Origin: Hymenobacter persicinus
GTDB lineage: Bacteria; Bacteroidota; Bacteroidia; Cytophagales; Hymenobacteraceae
Direction: 5' to 3'
NCBI RefSeq assembly: GCF_004167665.1
Contig: NZ_SEWE01000015.1
Span: 1 to 64,000 of the forward strand
Length of the DNA: 64,000 nt
Under the pieces are notes generated by a model. The model searched no databases and was not told the origin of the DNA. It saw only the letters and a list, made by a program, of their open reading frames with translations. The translations under genes and the position numbers were made by a program. Of the stretch, positions 53,897-62,390 are shown piece by piece (positions within the stretch are counted from its first letter, which is position 1; every line of letters starts with the position of its first letter).

Positions 53897-54514
53897 ATGA
53901 AACGTCTTGCGCTACTTCTGCTCGGGCTGGGTTTCACGCAGCTTGCCCACGCCCAACTCGGGGTCAAAGCCGGCATCAACGCGGCCGTGCTGGACGGCAA
54001 AATCAACCAGCGTACCGACTACAAGGTCTACTACCACGCGGGTTTGTTCTACGAAATTCCGGTTGTCGGACCGGTTTCGGTGCAGCCGGAGCTGCTGTAT
54101 TCCCTGCAGGGTACCGAAACCAAGTCGGACTTTGAAAACTACGATACCAAGCTTCACTACCTAACCTTGCCGCTGCTGGCCAAGGTGCACGTTGGGCCGC
54201 TGTTTGTGGAAGGCGGGCCGCAGTTTGGCGTGCTGCTGACGGCCCGCGACGCGGGCACGATGCTGGTATCGGCGCCAGGCACCACGGCCCAGTATGGCAG
54301 CACCAGCCGGCAGGTGGAGGACAACTATAAAAAAGGAGACTTCAGCCTCTGCGCCGGGGCAGGCGTGAAGCTCGGGGGCTTTCTGGTTGGAGGCCGTTTC
54401 AACGCCGGCATCAACGACATCAACGACGTGAAAAATGTGAGCGGCGTGAATGACCCGAAGCTGCACAACCGGGTGTTTCAGGCCTACGTGGCCGTGCAGC
54501 TCGGCGGCCGGTAG
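53897..54514 (+). CDS. PorT-like outer-membrane beta-barrel protein
   Basis: 205 aa with a signal peptide (MKRLALLLLGLGFTQLAHA). The mature part has alternating amphipathic strands ending in a hydrophobic C-terminus (VFQAYVAVQLGGR) and internal YYHAGLFYEIPVV, VSVQPELLYSLQG, YLTLPLLAKVHVG. This matches the outer-membrane beta-barrel / PorT family of about 200-250 aa. Location is the outer membrane; ligand unknown. Confidence 0.88.
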   Translation: MKRLALLLLGLGFTQLAHAQLGVKAGINAAVLDGKINQRTDYKVYYHAGLFYEIPVVGPVSVQPELLYSLQGTETKSDFENYDTKLHYLTLPLLAKVHVGPLFVEGGPQFGVLLTARDAGTMLVSAPGTTAQYGSTSRQVEDNYKKGDFSLCAGAGVKLGGFLVGGRFNAGINDINDVKNVSGVNDPKLHNRVFQAYVAVQLGGR

Positions 54515-54521
54515 CAGCGCG

Positions 54522-55568
54522 TCAGGTTGGGTTCCCCTCAATCAGGGCCAGTAGCGCCGCCGCAATGCCGGGCCAAGGCTGGTTCAGATCCAGGGTCACG
54601 ACGCGGACGGGGTGAGGGCCGAGCGTGTAGCGCACGTCCACGGCCTGGGCGGCGGCAGGGTACAGCAGGATGCCCTGAAGCTGCTGGCCGGGCTGAGTCG
54701 GTTGGTTTTGCAGGTAGGCGTAAAGCTGGTAGAGGTGGGGCGAAATCAGCTTCTGTTGGTCGTAGCGCGGGCGCAGGGCGGCGGCGTAGTACTTCGTGTC
54801 GAGGATAATTTTGCGCTCAGCTGATTCGAGCGTCGTGTCCGTAATCATGGCTGGTAGCAATGCCAGGTCGGCTGCGGAATCGGCGGCGGCCTGCCAAGCA
54901 ATGGTTTCGGACAGCACCCGGTAGCGGCGCTGCTCGTGCCGGTAAAAGTTGCGCACGAAAGCCTCAAACAGCTGAGCCATCAGTCGTTCGTCCCGGCGAA
55001 AGTCGCGGAAGCGGGTGTGGCCGCCCGCTTCGGCCGTGGGCAAGGCACTGTGGTAAATCAACTCGCACACGTTCAGCAAAAAAGCCTGGGCACCCGGCAG
55101 CCGTAGCCGCCGCATAGCTCGTAGCGCAGTCAAGGAAAGCGGCGTCGGCACCAGCGCGGCGGGAAAGCGGCGGCGCAGGGCGCGCAGTTCCCGCCGCAGT
55201 GAGGCCGGCAGGCTCCGGACGGCGCTCAGCTCCGCGACGGTGCCCAGCAGCAGCCGGTTGAAGGGCGTGTCGGGACCCAGCTCATCGTAGCGGCAGACGG
55301 CCCGGCCCCGGCGTAGCAGGTCGCGGCTGAGGCTGGGAGCCAGCAGCAGGCGGCCGCGCAGCTCGGGCAGCTCCTGCTGCTGCTCGGTGTAGGCGTTTTC
55401 CAGCCCCCGACGCAGCAGCCGATGCGTGCCCGTGACCAACACGTGGGTGAGCAGGTCCAGGGGGCGGTGAAAGCCGGTGGCCTCCGTGGTAAGCAGCGCG
55501 TCCTGCTCGGGCAGGCGGTTCCAGGCGTAGCAGAGCAGGTAATACAGATTCTGGATGGGAATCAGCAT
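54522..55568 (-). CDS. mcrC: McrC-like 5-methylcytosine restriction nuclease subunit
   Basis: 348 aa. The N-terminal domain is MLIPIQNLYYLLCYAW and the C-terminal PD-(D/E)xK nuclease has Asp244 (AMITDT) and Asp257-x-Lys259 (IILDTKYY). McrC cleaves DNA when assembled on the McrB GTPase. It begins 10 nt after the mcrB stop. RFRDFRRDERLMAQLFEAFV is the usual conserved block ahead of the nuclease. Confidence 0.9.
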   Translation of the reverse strand: MLIPIQNLYYLLCYAWNRLPEQDALLTTEATGFHRPLDLLTHVLVTGTHRLLRRGLENAYTEQQQELPELRGRLLLAPSLSRDLLRRGRAVCRYDELGPDTPFNRLLLGTVAELSAVRSLPASLRRELRALRRRFPAALVPTPLSLTALRAMRRLRLPGAQAFLLNVCELIYHSALPTAEAGGHTRFRDFRRDERLMAQLFEAFVRNFYRHEQRRYRVLSETIAWQAAADSAADLALLPAMITDTTLESAERKIILDTKYYAAALRPRYDQQKLISPHLYQLYAYLQNQPTQPGQQLQGILLYPAAAQAVDVRYTLGPHPVRVVTLDLNQPWPGIAAALLALIEGNPT

Positions 55569-55578
55569 GATGCAGGCT

Positions 55579-56874
55579 TTACTGGCGTAGCAACTGGCGG
55601 CGCTGGGCGGCGGCCTTGGCCGGCTGGTCGAGCCAATACTCCTCCAGCAGCGGCCCGATTTCCTGCTCCAGAATCAAATTCAGCCATTCTTCGGCTTCAG
55701 CCGGTTCGGTGGGCGGCTGGCAGAAGTAGCTGTGGCCAATGCGGAAGTCGGGGCCCAGCTCGGGGTCGTCGGCAATACTCTGGTTCAGCTCCGTGAGCCG
55801 GGCCACTAGGCGGCTGATGATGGCCGCGGGTACTCCTTGCTTCACCAGAAACTGCTGCAGGGGCAACCCAAACTCGGGCTCCAGGCGCAAAAAGGCGAAG
55901 CGGCGGCGCAGGGCGTAGTCGAGTGGGGTCAGGGACCGGTCGGCGGTGTTCATGGTGCCGATGACGAACAGGTTTTCGGGCACGAAAAAGCGCGGGGCTG
56001 CGGCCGGGGAGTAAGGCAGGCGCACGGCGTGGGCGGGGCCGCGCTTATCGGCTTCGAGCAGCAGCAGGAGCTCCCCGAAGATACGGCTCACATTGCCCCG
56101 GTTTATTTCGTCGATGAGCAGAAAATACGGCTTGTCGGGCTCGCGCTGGGCTTTCTGGCAGATTTCGAGCAGCACGCCGGCCGTGAGGTGGAAGGTGCCG
56201 TGGGCATCGGGGCGGAAGCCCTGCACAAAATCCTCGTAGCTGTAGCTGGGGTGAAACTGCACCAGCTCCACGCGGGCCGCGTCGGTGGCGCCTAGCTCCA
56301 GCCAGGCCAGGCGGCGGGCCAGAAACGTTTTGCCGGTGCCGGGCGGCCCCTGCAGAATCAGGTTGCGGCGCCGGTGCAGGGCCGCCAGCGCCTGATCCAG
56401 CTCTTTGCCGGAAGCAAACAGCTCTTGCAGCGCCGCGGCGCGGGAGTAGGGTTGGGCAGCCGGGGAGTAAGCTGCCAGCGGCTCTTGAGCCTGGGCCTGA
56501 ACCACCGATTTTGCGGCCGGCTCGCGGTGGGGAGGACCGGTGTACAACTCCTGCATGGCTTCCTGAGCGGCCACGTCGCCGTCTAGGGTGGGGGAGCTGG
56601 CCAGGGTGGGGCGCTTGGTGGCAATGGTGAAGTCGAGCCGCTCGAGCACCTGATTGGTGGGCGCGCCGGCGGGCAGGGGCCAGGCGGCGTCGGGCTGCTG
56701 GGTGGCAAAGCGCCAGGCCTGCTGGGCCACGGCCCGCGGCGGGTAGCGCCGGCCCCGGTACACGAGGTCGTAGACGGTGCTGGCGGGCACGGCCAGGGCC
56801 GTGCGGTCGAGGTGGCGCAGGGCGCGCAGCACCTGCTCACGGCTGAGTTGGGAAGGGTCGAGGGAGGCCGGCAT
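55579..56874 (-). CDS. mcrB: McrB-like GTPase subunit of type IV restriction
   Basis: 431 aa. AAA+ GTPase motifs: Walker A LQGPPGTGKTFLA (residues 175-187), Walker B FLLIDEINRG (251-260), and the McrB-specific NTAD in GTMNTADRSL (309-312). The N-terminal 85 residues (VPASTVYDLVYRGRRYPPRA, RLDFTI) resemble the small head domain of Streptomyces ScoMcrA rather than the methylcytosine-binding domain of E. coli McrB. It thus may read a different DNA mark. mcrC follows immediately. Confidence 0.9.
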   Translation of the reverse strand: MPASLDPSQLSREQVLRALRHLDRTALAVPASTVYDLVYRGRRYPPRAVAQQAWRFATQQPDAAWPLPAGAPTNQVLERLDFTIATKRPTLASSPTLDGDVAAQEAMQELYTGPPHREPAAKSVVQAQAQEPLAAYSPAAQPYSRAAALQELFASGKELDQALAALHRRRNLILQGPPGTGKTFLARRLAWLELGATDAARVELVQFHPSYSYEDFVQGFRPDAHGTFHLTAGVLLEICQKAQREPDKPYFLLIDEINRGNVSRIFGELLLLLEADKRGPAHAVRLPYSPAAAPRFFVPENLFVIGTMNTADRSLTPLDYALRRRFAFLRLEPEFGLPLQQFLVKQGVPAAIISRLVARLTELNQSIADDPELGPDFRIGHSYFCQPPTEPAEAEEWLNLILEQEIGPLLEEYWLDQPAKAAAQRRQLLRQ

Positions 56875-57296
56875 TCGGTTAAAAGTACGCGCAAAACCCC
56901 AGCAGGGTACGCAGAACTCCCGGCAGTACGCAAGGGCAGGTGAAAAAGCCGCCCGGACGACTGGGGCAGGCAGGGTCGGAGGGGAGAAAAGTTGGGTGCC
57001 GAAAATTTATTTAAGTCGGTACTTTGTTTTGCATAGTACTATAATATATATTTGTTCAGTTATTCAAGGTTGTCTTAACAACGTCGGAACCGCGGAAAAA
57101 GGGCGGTTTCGCCGCCGTAGCCTGCTTTCCCAAAAAATATAAAATTACTTTTAACCCGCTGCCGGGCAGCTTTTCCCTCCGCTCCGCCATCTATGGCAGC
57201 AGGCGGGGAGGCCCACCCGGTAGCCTGGCCGGAACCCTCCCTGCCGGCGCCCTACTTCGAACTCCTTACGCTCCTTCTTTCCTTCTTCCCTTCCGT
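56875..57296. other. Intergenic region with AT-rich patch and long M1 leader
   Basis: 422 nt between mcrB and the M1 peptidase gene. Bases about 57003-57150 are AT-rich and hold the strong promoter at 57023-57054. A leader of about 235 nt follows to the ATG. The ORF at 56777-57142 overlaps mcrB and the promoter and is rejected. Confidence 0.6.
57023..57054 (+). promoter_or_regulatory. Housekeeping promoter for M1 peptidase
   Basis: TTTG (57023-57026), 20-nt spacer, TATATTTG (57047-57054): the best full match in the window to the Bacteroidota -33/-7 pattern TTTG-N19/20-TAnnTTTG. Confidence 0.65.
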
Positions 57297-59783
57297 ATGA
57301 AACGAATTCTTACCGTTGCCGTGTGCGTGCTCAGCACGGCCGCCATGGCCCAGCAGGGGCCCTCGACCCCGGCCAATCCGGCGCTGAAAATCTACCGCGC
57401 TTCGGCCACCAAGGTCAACGACCTGGTGCACACCAAGCTCGACGTGCGCTTCGACTACGCCAAGCGCTACCTCTACGGCAAGGAATGGGTGACGCTCAAG
57501 CCTCACGGTTACGCCACCGACTCGCTGCGGCTGGATGCCAAGGGTATGGAAATTAAGTCGGTAGCGCTGATGAACGGGGAGCAGATGCAGCCCCTGAAGT
57601 ACGACTACTCCGATGCCAACAACCTGCGCATCAACCTGGGCAAGTCGATGGCGCCGGGCACGAGCTATATCGTCTACATCGAGTACACGGCCAAGCCCGA
57701 CGAGCTCAAAGTGCAGGGCAGCGCCGCCATCAGCGACGCCAAGGGCCTGTACTTCATCAACCCCGACAGCGCCGTGAAGGGCAAGCCGGTGCAGATCTGG
57801 ACCCAGGGCGAAACCGAGGGCTCCTCGGCCTGGTTTCCGACCATTGACCGGCCCAACCAGAAAACGACCTCCGAAATCAGCATGACCGTGCCCAGCAAGT
57901 ACGTGACGCTGAGCAACGGCCGCCTCGACTCCCAGAAGCCCGCCGGCGCGGGCCTGCGCACCGACACCTGGAAAATGGAGCTGCCCCACGCGCCCTACCT
58001 GTTTATGATGGCCGTCGGCGACTTTAAAGTGTATAAGGACACTTGGCGCGGCAAGGAGGTGAGCTACTACCTCGAGCCTAAGTACGCGCCCTACGCCAAG
58101 CAGATTTTCGGCAACACGCCCGACATGCTGGAGTTTTTCTCCAACCGCCTCGGCGTGGAGTATCCGTGGAATAAGTACGCCCAGATTGTGGTGCGCGACT
58201 ACGTGAGCGGGGCCATGGAAAACACCTCGGCCACCCTGCACGGCGACTTCGTGCAGATGACCGATAAGCAGCTTCCCGACCGGGAGTATCAGAATGAGTC
58301 CGTTATTGCCCACGAGCTGTTTCACCAGTGGTTCGGCGACTACGTGACGGCCGAAAGCTGGAGCAACCTGACCGTGAACGAGTCGATGGCCGACTTCTCC
58401 GAGGGGCTCTACGCCGAGCACAAGTACGGCGCCGACGCGGCCGATTCGCATAAGCACCGCAACCTGCGCAACTACCTGCGCAGCCCCGCCGATGCCCAGA
58501 AGTACCTCGTGCGCTTCAACTACGCCGACAAGGAGGACATGTTTGACCTGGTGAGCTACCAGAAGGGCGGCGCCATTCTGGAGATGCTGCGCACCTACCT
58601 CGGCGACGACGTGTTCTTCGCCGGCCTGCAGAAATATCTCAAGGATAATGCCCTCGGCAACGGCGAGGCCCACCAGATGCGTCTGGCCATGGAAGCCGTG
58701 TCGGGCAAGGACCTGAACTGGTTCTACAACCAGTGGTACTATGGCGCCGGCCATCCGGTGGTCAGTATCGACTATGCCTGGGATGCCGCCAAAAAGGTGC
58801 AGTCCGTGACCGTGAAGCAGAACCAGCCCGGCCAGGTGTTTCAGCTGCCTTTCGCCATCGACTACTGGGTGAACGGCAAGGCCCAGCGCCAGCAGGTGAT
58901 GATGACCGAAGGCACCCAGACCTTCTCGATGCCCCTGGCCGCTAAGCCCGACCTGGTGGACGTGGACGCCCAGAAAACCCTGGTGTGGCAGCAGACCGAC
59001 AACAAGCCCCTGGCTTCGTTTGCCTACCAGTACGCCCACGCCCCGCTCTACGTAGCCCGGCGTGAGGCCCTGCTGGCCGCCGATGCCAAGCAAACCACCG
59101 ACCCGGCCGCGCTGAAGCTGCTCGTGTCGGGCCTAAGCGACAAGTTCAACAACCTGCGCATGGTATCGGCCGAGCGACTCAAGCTCGACGACAAAGGCGT
59201 GGCCAAAGTGGCGGCCCCGGCCCTGCGCAAACAGGCCGCGGCCGAGAAAGACGTGCACGCGCTGGCCATGGAGCTGACGGCCCTGGCCAAGCTTAAGGAT
59301 AAGAAGGACGAGAAGCTCTTCACCCAGCAGCTGGCTTCGAATCCGTCGTATGCCGTGCAGGCCGCGGCTCTGCAGGCGCTGGCGGCCGTGAACCCGAAAG
59401 CGGCGCTGCCCAAGGCTCAGGCGCTGGAAAGCACCGACCAGCCCAGCCTGAGCCAGGCCGTGGTGGGCGTGTACGCCAAAAGCGGCGGCGCCGCCCAGTG
59501 GAACTACGTTCGGGACCGGTTCGACGCGGCCCAGGGCCAGAACAAGTTTGCCTACTTTGAAGGCATGGGCACCATGCTCGGCCGCCTCGACGACCCCAAG
59601 GCTTTTGCCGAAGACGTGGAGCGCATCAAGTCCCTGGCCGTTACCTATAAGCGCTACGGAGTCGACCAGCCCGCCATCGGCATGATTCAGGCCGCGGTGG
59701 AAAGCCAGAAAGGCAGTGCCAACGCCGCCGCCAACCAGGCCACCGCGGAAAAAGCCGTAGCCGAAATTCAGGCGGCCAAGTAA
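57297..59783 (+). CDS. M1 family metallopeptidase
   Basis: 828 aa with a signal peptide (MKRILTVAVCVLSTAAMA). The exopeptidase motif is GAMEN (about residues 305-309) and the zinc site HELFH (His339, Glu340, His343) with Glu362 in NESMADF, the correct 18-residue spacing. The C-terminal third has HEAT-like alpha repeats (AKLKDKKDEKLF, YAVQAAALQALAAV). M1 enzymes are aminopeptidases; the signal peptide places this one in the periplasm or outside. The promoter lies about 240 nt upstream. Confidence 0.95.
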   Translation: MKRILTVAVCVLSTAAMAQQGPSTPANPALKIYRASATKVNDLVHTKLDVRFDYAKRYLYGKEWVTLKPHGYATDSLRLDAKGMEIKSVALMNGEQMQPLKYDYSDANNLRINLGKSMAPGTSYIVYIEYTAKPDELKVQGSAAISDAKGLYFINPDSAVKGKPVQIWTQGETEGSSAWFPTIDRPNQKTTSEISMTVPSKYVTLSNGRLDSQKPAGAGLRTDTWKMELPHAPYLFMMAVGDFKVYKDTWRGKEVSYYLEPKYAPYAKQIFGNTPDMLEFFSNRLGVEYPWNKYAQIVVRDYVSGAMENTSATLHGDFVQMTDKQLPDREYQNESVIAHELFHQWFGDYVTAESWSNLTVNESMADFSEGLYAEHKYGADAADSHKHRNLRNYLRSPADAQKYLVRFNYADKEDMFDLVSYQKGGAILEMLRTYLGDDVFFAGLQKYLKDNALGNGEAHQMRLAMEAVSGKDLNWFYNQWYYGAGHPVVSIDYAWDAAKKVQSVTVKQNQPGQVFQLPFAIDYWVNGKAQRQQVMMTEGTQTFSMPLAAKPDLVDVDAQKTLVWQQTDNKPLASFAYQYAHAPLYVARREALLAADAKQTTDPAALKLLVSGLSDKFNNLRMVSAERLKLDDKGVAKVAAPALRKQAAAEKDVHALAMELTALAKLKDKKDEKLFTQQLASNPSYAVQAAALQALAAVNPKAALPKAQALESTDQPSLSQAVVGVYAKSGGAAQWNYVRDRFDAAQGQNKFAYFEGMGTMLGRLDDPKAFAEDVERIKSLAVTYKRYGVDQPAIGMIQAAVESQKGSANAAANQATAEKAVAEIQAAK

Positions 59784-59806
59784 GGCTGGCGAGTTACGCT
59801 GACTTT

Positions 59807-59852
59807 CAAGCAAAAGGCCCCGTCAACGCAAGTTGACGGGGCCTTTTGCTTG
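59807..59852 (+). terminator. M1 peptidase terminator
   Basis: A 21-bp perfect stem (59807-59827 with 59832-59852), loop GCAA. Confidence 0.85.
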
Positions 59853-59868
59853 ATTCAAATACTGTTAA

Positions 59869-59991
59869 TTACTTTTTCTGCGTGGTTTTGTGCTTGCCGT
59901 CGGGCTTGTCCTTGATGGTTTCCTCGTTGGCCTTTTCCTTGTTCTTGGTGGCAGGATCCGTGTGTTTGGGGGTGGTGGTCGTTTGGGCCAT
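59869..59991 (-). CDS. 40-aa lysine-rich small protein
   Basis: Starts MAQTTTTPKHTDPATKNKEK and ends in TTQKK. The product is strongly basic with no hydrophobic segment, so probably cytoplasmic or nucleic-acid associated. It fills the gap between the M1 terminator and the sigma-54 regulator gene, with a sensible ATG and stop. No homologue recalled; real-gene status is inferred from position and composition. Confidence 0.5.
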   Translation of the reverse strand: MAQTTTTPKHTDPATKNKEKANEETIKDKPDGKHKTTQKK

Positions 59992-60088
59992 GGGAAAGTG
60001 ATGTAAGGTAAAGGGATACCGGCTATACGCAGCCCGCCGCCGCGCGACGATAAAGCTGGGCTTTTCCTGTTGAGGCCGCCGCTTTCTC

Positions 60089-62179
60089 CTAACTTTCCAC
60101 GCCCACCGTTCGCCGGATGCCCAGCTTTTTCATGCGGGCTTCCAGGGTTTTGGGGTTGATGTCGAGCAGGACGGCAGCGCCGTGGGGGCCGCTGACCCGG
60201 CCGCCGGTGCGGTGCAGGGCCGCCAGAATATGGTCTCGCTCCTGGTCGCGCAGGGTTTTGATGGGCGCGTGGTCGGGTGCGGCGGCTGGCGCGGCCTGCT
60301 GGGCCACGGCCGAAAAGCCCGCAAATTCCAGAAAGGCTCCCGACGAGACAATGACGGCCTGCTCCAGCACGTGTTCCAGCTCCCGGATGTTGCCCGGCCA
60401 GCTGTACTGCTGCATGGCCCGTAAATCCCGCTCGCGCAGGCCACGCACGGGTTTGGCCAGCTGCTTGGTGAACCGCTCCAGAAAGTGGCGCATCAGCGGC
60501 TCAATATCCTCGGGCCGCTCACGCAGGGCGGGCAGCCGAATTGGGAACACGTTGAGACGGTAGTAAAGGTCGGCGCGGAAACGGCCGGCGGCCACTTCGT
60601 CCTCCAGCACCCGGTTGGTGGCGGCAATAACGCGCACGTCGGTGTGAATCACGCGCCGGCCGCCAATGCGCTCAAACTCCTTTTCCTGGAGCACCCGCAG
60701 CAGCTTGGCCTGCAAGTCGAGGGGCAGTTCCCCGATTTCGTCGAGGAAAATGGTGCCGCCGTCGGCCAGCTCAAACTTGCCGATGCGCCGGTCGTGGGCC
60801 CCGGTGAAGGCGCCCTTCTCGTGCCCGAACAGTTCAGATTCAATCAGCTGGGCGGGCAACGCGGCGCAGTTGAGCTTGATCAGGGCCCGGTCTTGGCGCG
60901 GGGAAAGGTTGTGCAGGGCCCGGGCCACGAGCTCCTTGCCGGTGCCGGTTTCACCGCTGATAAGCACCGTGGTGTCGGTGGGCGCCACCTGGGCAATGCG
61001 GGTCTGCACCTGCTGCATCACCGTGCTCTGACCCACGAAGTCCTCGAAGTTGCCGGTGGTGTTGATTTCGTCAATCAGGTAAGTGCGCTCCTGCTCCAGC
61101 TGAGTCCGCAGGGTTTCGATCTGCTCGAAGGCAAACAGGTTGCGCATGGCCAGGGCAATCTGCGGGGCCAGGCTCATGAGCAGGGCCAGGTCGGCGGGCT
61201 GAAAGTCGCTGCCGTGGTGGCGGGCCAGAATCAGGGCCGCGGCCTGGTCGTTGGTAGTGCCCAGGGGCGCAGCCATCATCGACTTGGTGCCGTGCTTGGC
61301 CTGGATGTGCTGCATCAGGCGGTAGTTGGTGGACAGCCGCTCGTAGTCGGGGCCGTTGTAGATGGCGGGCTGAAAAAACAACTCAAACGCCTCCGCCTGC
61401 ATCACTTGGTACTCCGGAATATGGTCCCAGCGGTTGGGGTCAAGCACCGTAAAGTCGCCGTCGGGCTGCTTGGCAAACTCAGCAAAGGCTTTGACTGAGC
61501 CTTTCTGCTGCACCCGCACCCCGAAAAAGTCGCAGGGAATAACCCGGTTGATTTCCGTGGCCACGGTCCGAAACAGCTCGCTGCGCTCCTTAAGGCTGAG
61601 TAGGGCATTGTTGACGGCCAGCTGCATGGTTTTTTCCCGTTCCCGGCGCTCCACTTCCTCAAACGCCAGCGTGTTGCTCACGGCCACGGCCACCAGGCTC
61701 CCGATTTTTTCCAGCAACGCTAGGTCGGGCTCAGCAAACTGCGGGGAGCGGCGCGAGGCCAAGCACAGCACGCCCACCACCTGCCCGCCCGTGCGCAGGG
61801 GCACGGCCGTCATGTAGCCAATACCCAGGCTGTTCAGGAAATCGAAGGTGGGAAAGCTCGGATACTCGGCCACCAAGTCGGGGAGGGGGAGCGTGCGGGG
61901 GCGGGCATCGGTTAGGAACCGCTCCACGGGCGTGCCCACTATCGGCACGGCCCGGACCTGAAACGACTCGGCGGCGGGGGTATTCAGGTCGCTGAGGTAG
62001 TCGCGCAGCATCACCCGCTTGTAATTGCCGGCGTTGTCGACAGTGATGATGATGATAACGTCGAAGGGGAAAATCAGCCGCAGCTTCTCGGTCACAATCC
62101 TGAACAAGGCCTCCTTGCTGCGCGTAGTAGCAATGGCTTCGTTGAGGTATAAAAGCAGTGATTCTTCCTGGTTGGGCAT
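60089..62179 (-). CDS. Sigma-54-dependent regulator, GAF-GAF-AAA+-HTH
   Basis: 696 aa. Two N-terminal GAF domains (about 18-175 and 195-350) sense ligands or redox state. The AAA+ domain (about 380-615) has Walker A GETGTGKE (409-416), the sigma-54 contact loop GAFTGA (456-461) and Walker B FLDE (478-481). A Fis-type HTH is at the C-terminus (HILAALHRTGGRVSGPHGAA). FhlA-like layout. It requires RpoN, encoded in the same window. It is divergent from a TolC-type gene with a possible -24/-12 promoter. Confidence 0.95.
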   Translation of the reverse strand: MPNQEESLLLYLNEAIATTRSKEALFRIVTEKLRLIFPFDVIIIITVDNAGNYKRVMLRDYLSDLNTPAAESFQVRAVPIVGTPVERFLTDARPRTLPLPDLVAEYPSFPTFDFLNSLGIGYMTAVPLRTGGQVVGVLCLASRRSPQFAEPDLALLEKIGSLVAVAVSNTLAFEEVERREREKTMQLAVNNALLSLKERSELFRTVATEINRVIPCDFFGVRVQQKGSVKAFAEFAKQPDGDFTVLDPNRWDHIPEYQVMQAEAFELFFQPAIYNGPDYERLSTNYRLMQHIQAKHGTKSMMAAPLGTTNDQAAALILARHHGSDFQPADLALLMSLAPQIALAMRNLFAFEQIETLRTQLEQERTYLIDEINTTGNFEDFVGQSTVMQQVQTRIAQVAPTDTTVLISGETGTGKELVARALHNLSPRQDRALIKLNCAALPAQLIESELFGHEKGAFTGAHDRRIGKFELADGGTIFLDEIGELPLDLQAKLLRVLQEKEFERIGGRRVIHTDVRVIAATNRVLEDEVAAGRFRADLYYRLNVFPIRLPALRERPEDIEPLMRHFLERFTKQLAKPVRGLRERDLRAMQQYSWPGNIRELEHVLEQAVIVSSGAFLEFAGFSAVAQQAAPAAAPDHAPIKTLRDQERDHILAALHRTGGRVSGPHGAAVLLDINPKTLEARMKKLGIRRTVGVES

Positions 62180-62341
62180 GCTGATTTTCCTGAAATGGCA
62201 GGACTTAAAATGAGGTATTCCCTAAATATGAGGAAAACAGCAGGTGATGGCTTTTGTTCAGCGGGCGCAATGCAAAATTTTTTTGCCCCTTTTCAGGCCC
62301 GCCAAGGCTGTTTTTTGAAATTTTAATTCCCTTTTAATGCC

Positions 62342-62357
62342 TTGGCACACGGTTAGG
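62342..62357 (+). promoter_or_regulatory. Possible sigma-54 (-24/-12) promoter for TolC-type gene
   Basis: TTGGCAC (62342-62348) is a perfect -24 element. Exactly 10 nt after its GG comes GG (62356-62357), where the consensus has GC, so the -12 element has one key mismatch. It lies 34 nt before the ATG and no TAnnTTTG box was seen there. Confidence 0.4.
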
Positions 62358-62390
62358 TAAGGGGGCGGCACACACAAGTCGCATAATCCT

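Noticed and set aside
54522..56874. A wider defence island around mcrBC
   Set aside because: Neighbours on both sides are a PorT-like barrel and an M1 peptidase; no other defence gene is present.
57252..59093. 613-aa open frame on the minus strand
   Set aside because: Antisense to the M1 peptidase, whose motifs are unambiguous; His/Gly/Val-rich composition is typical of GC-rich shadow frames.
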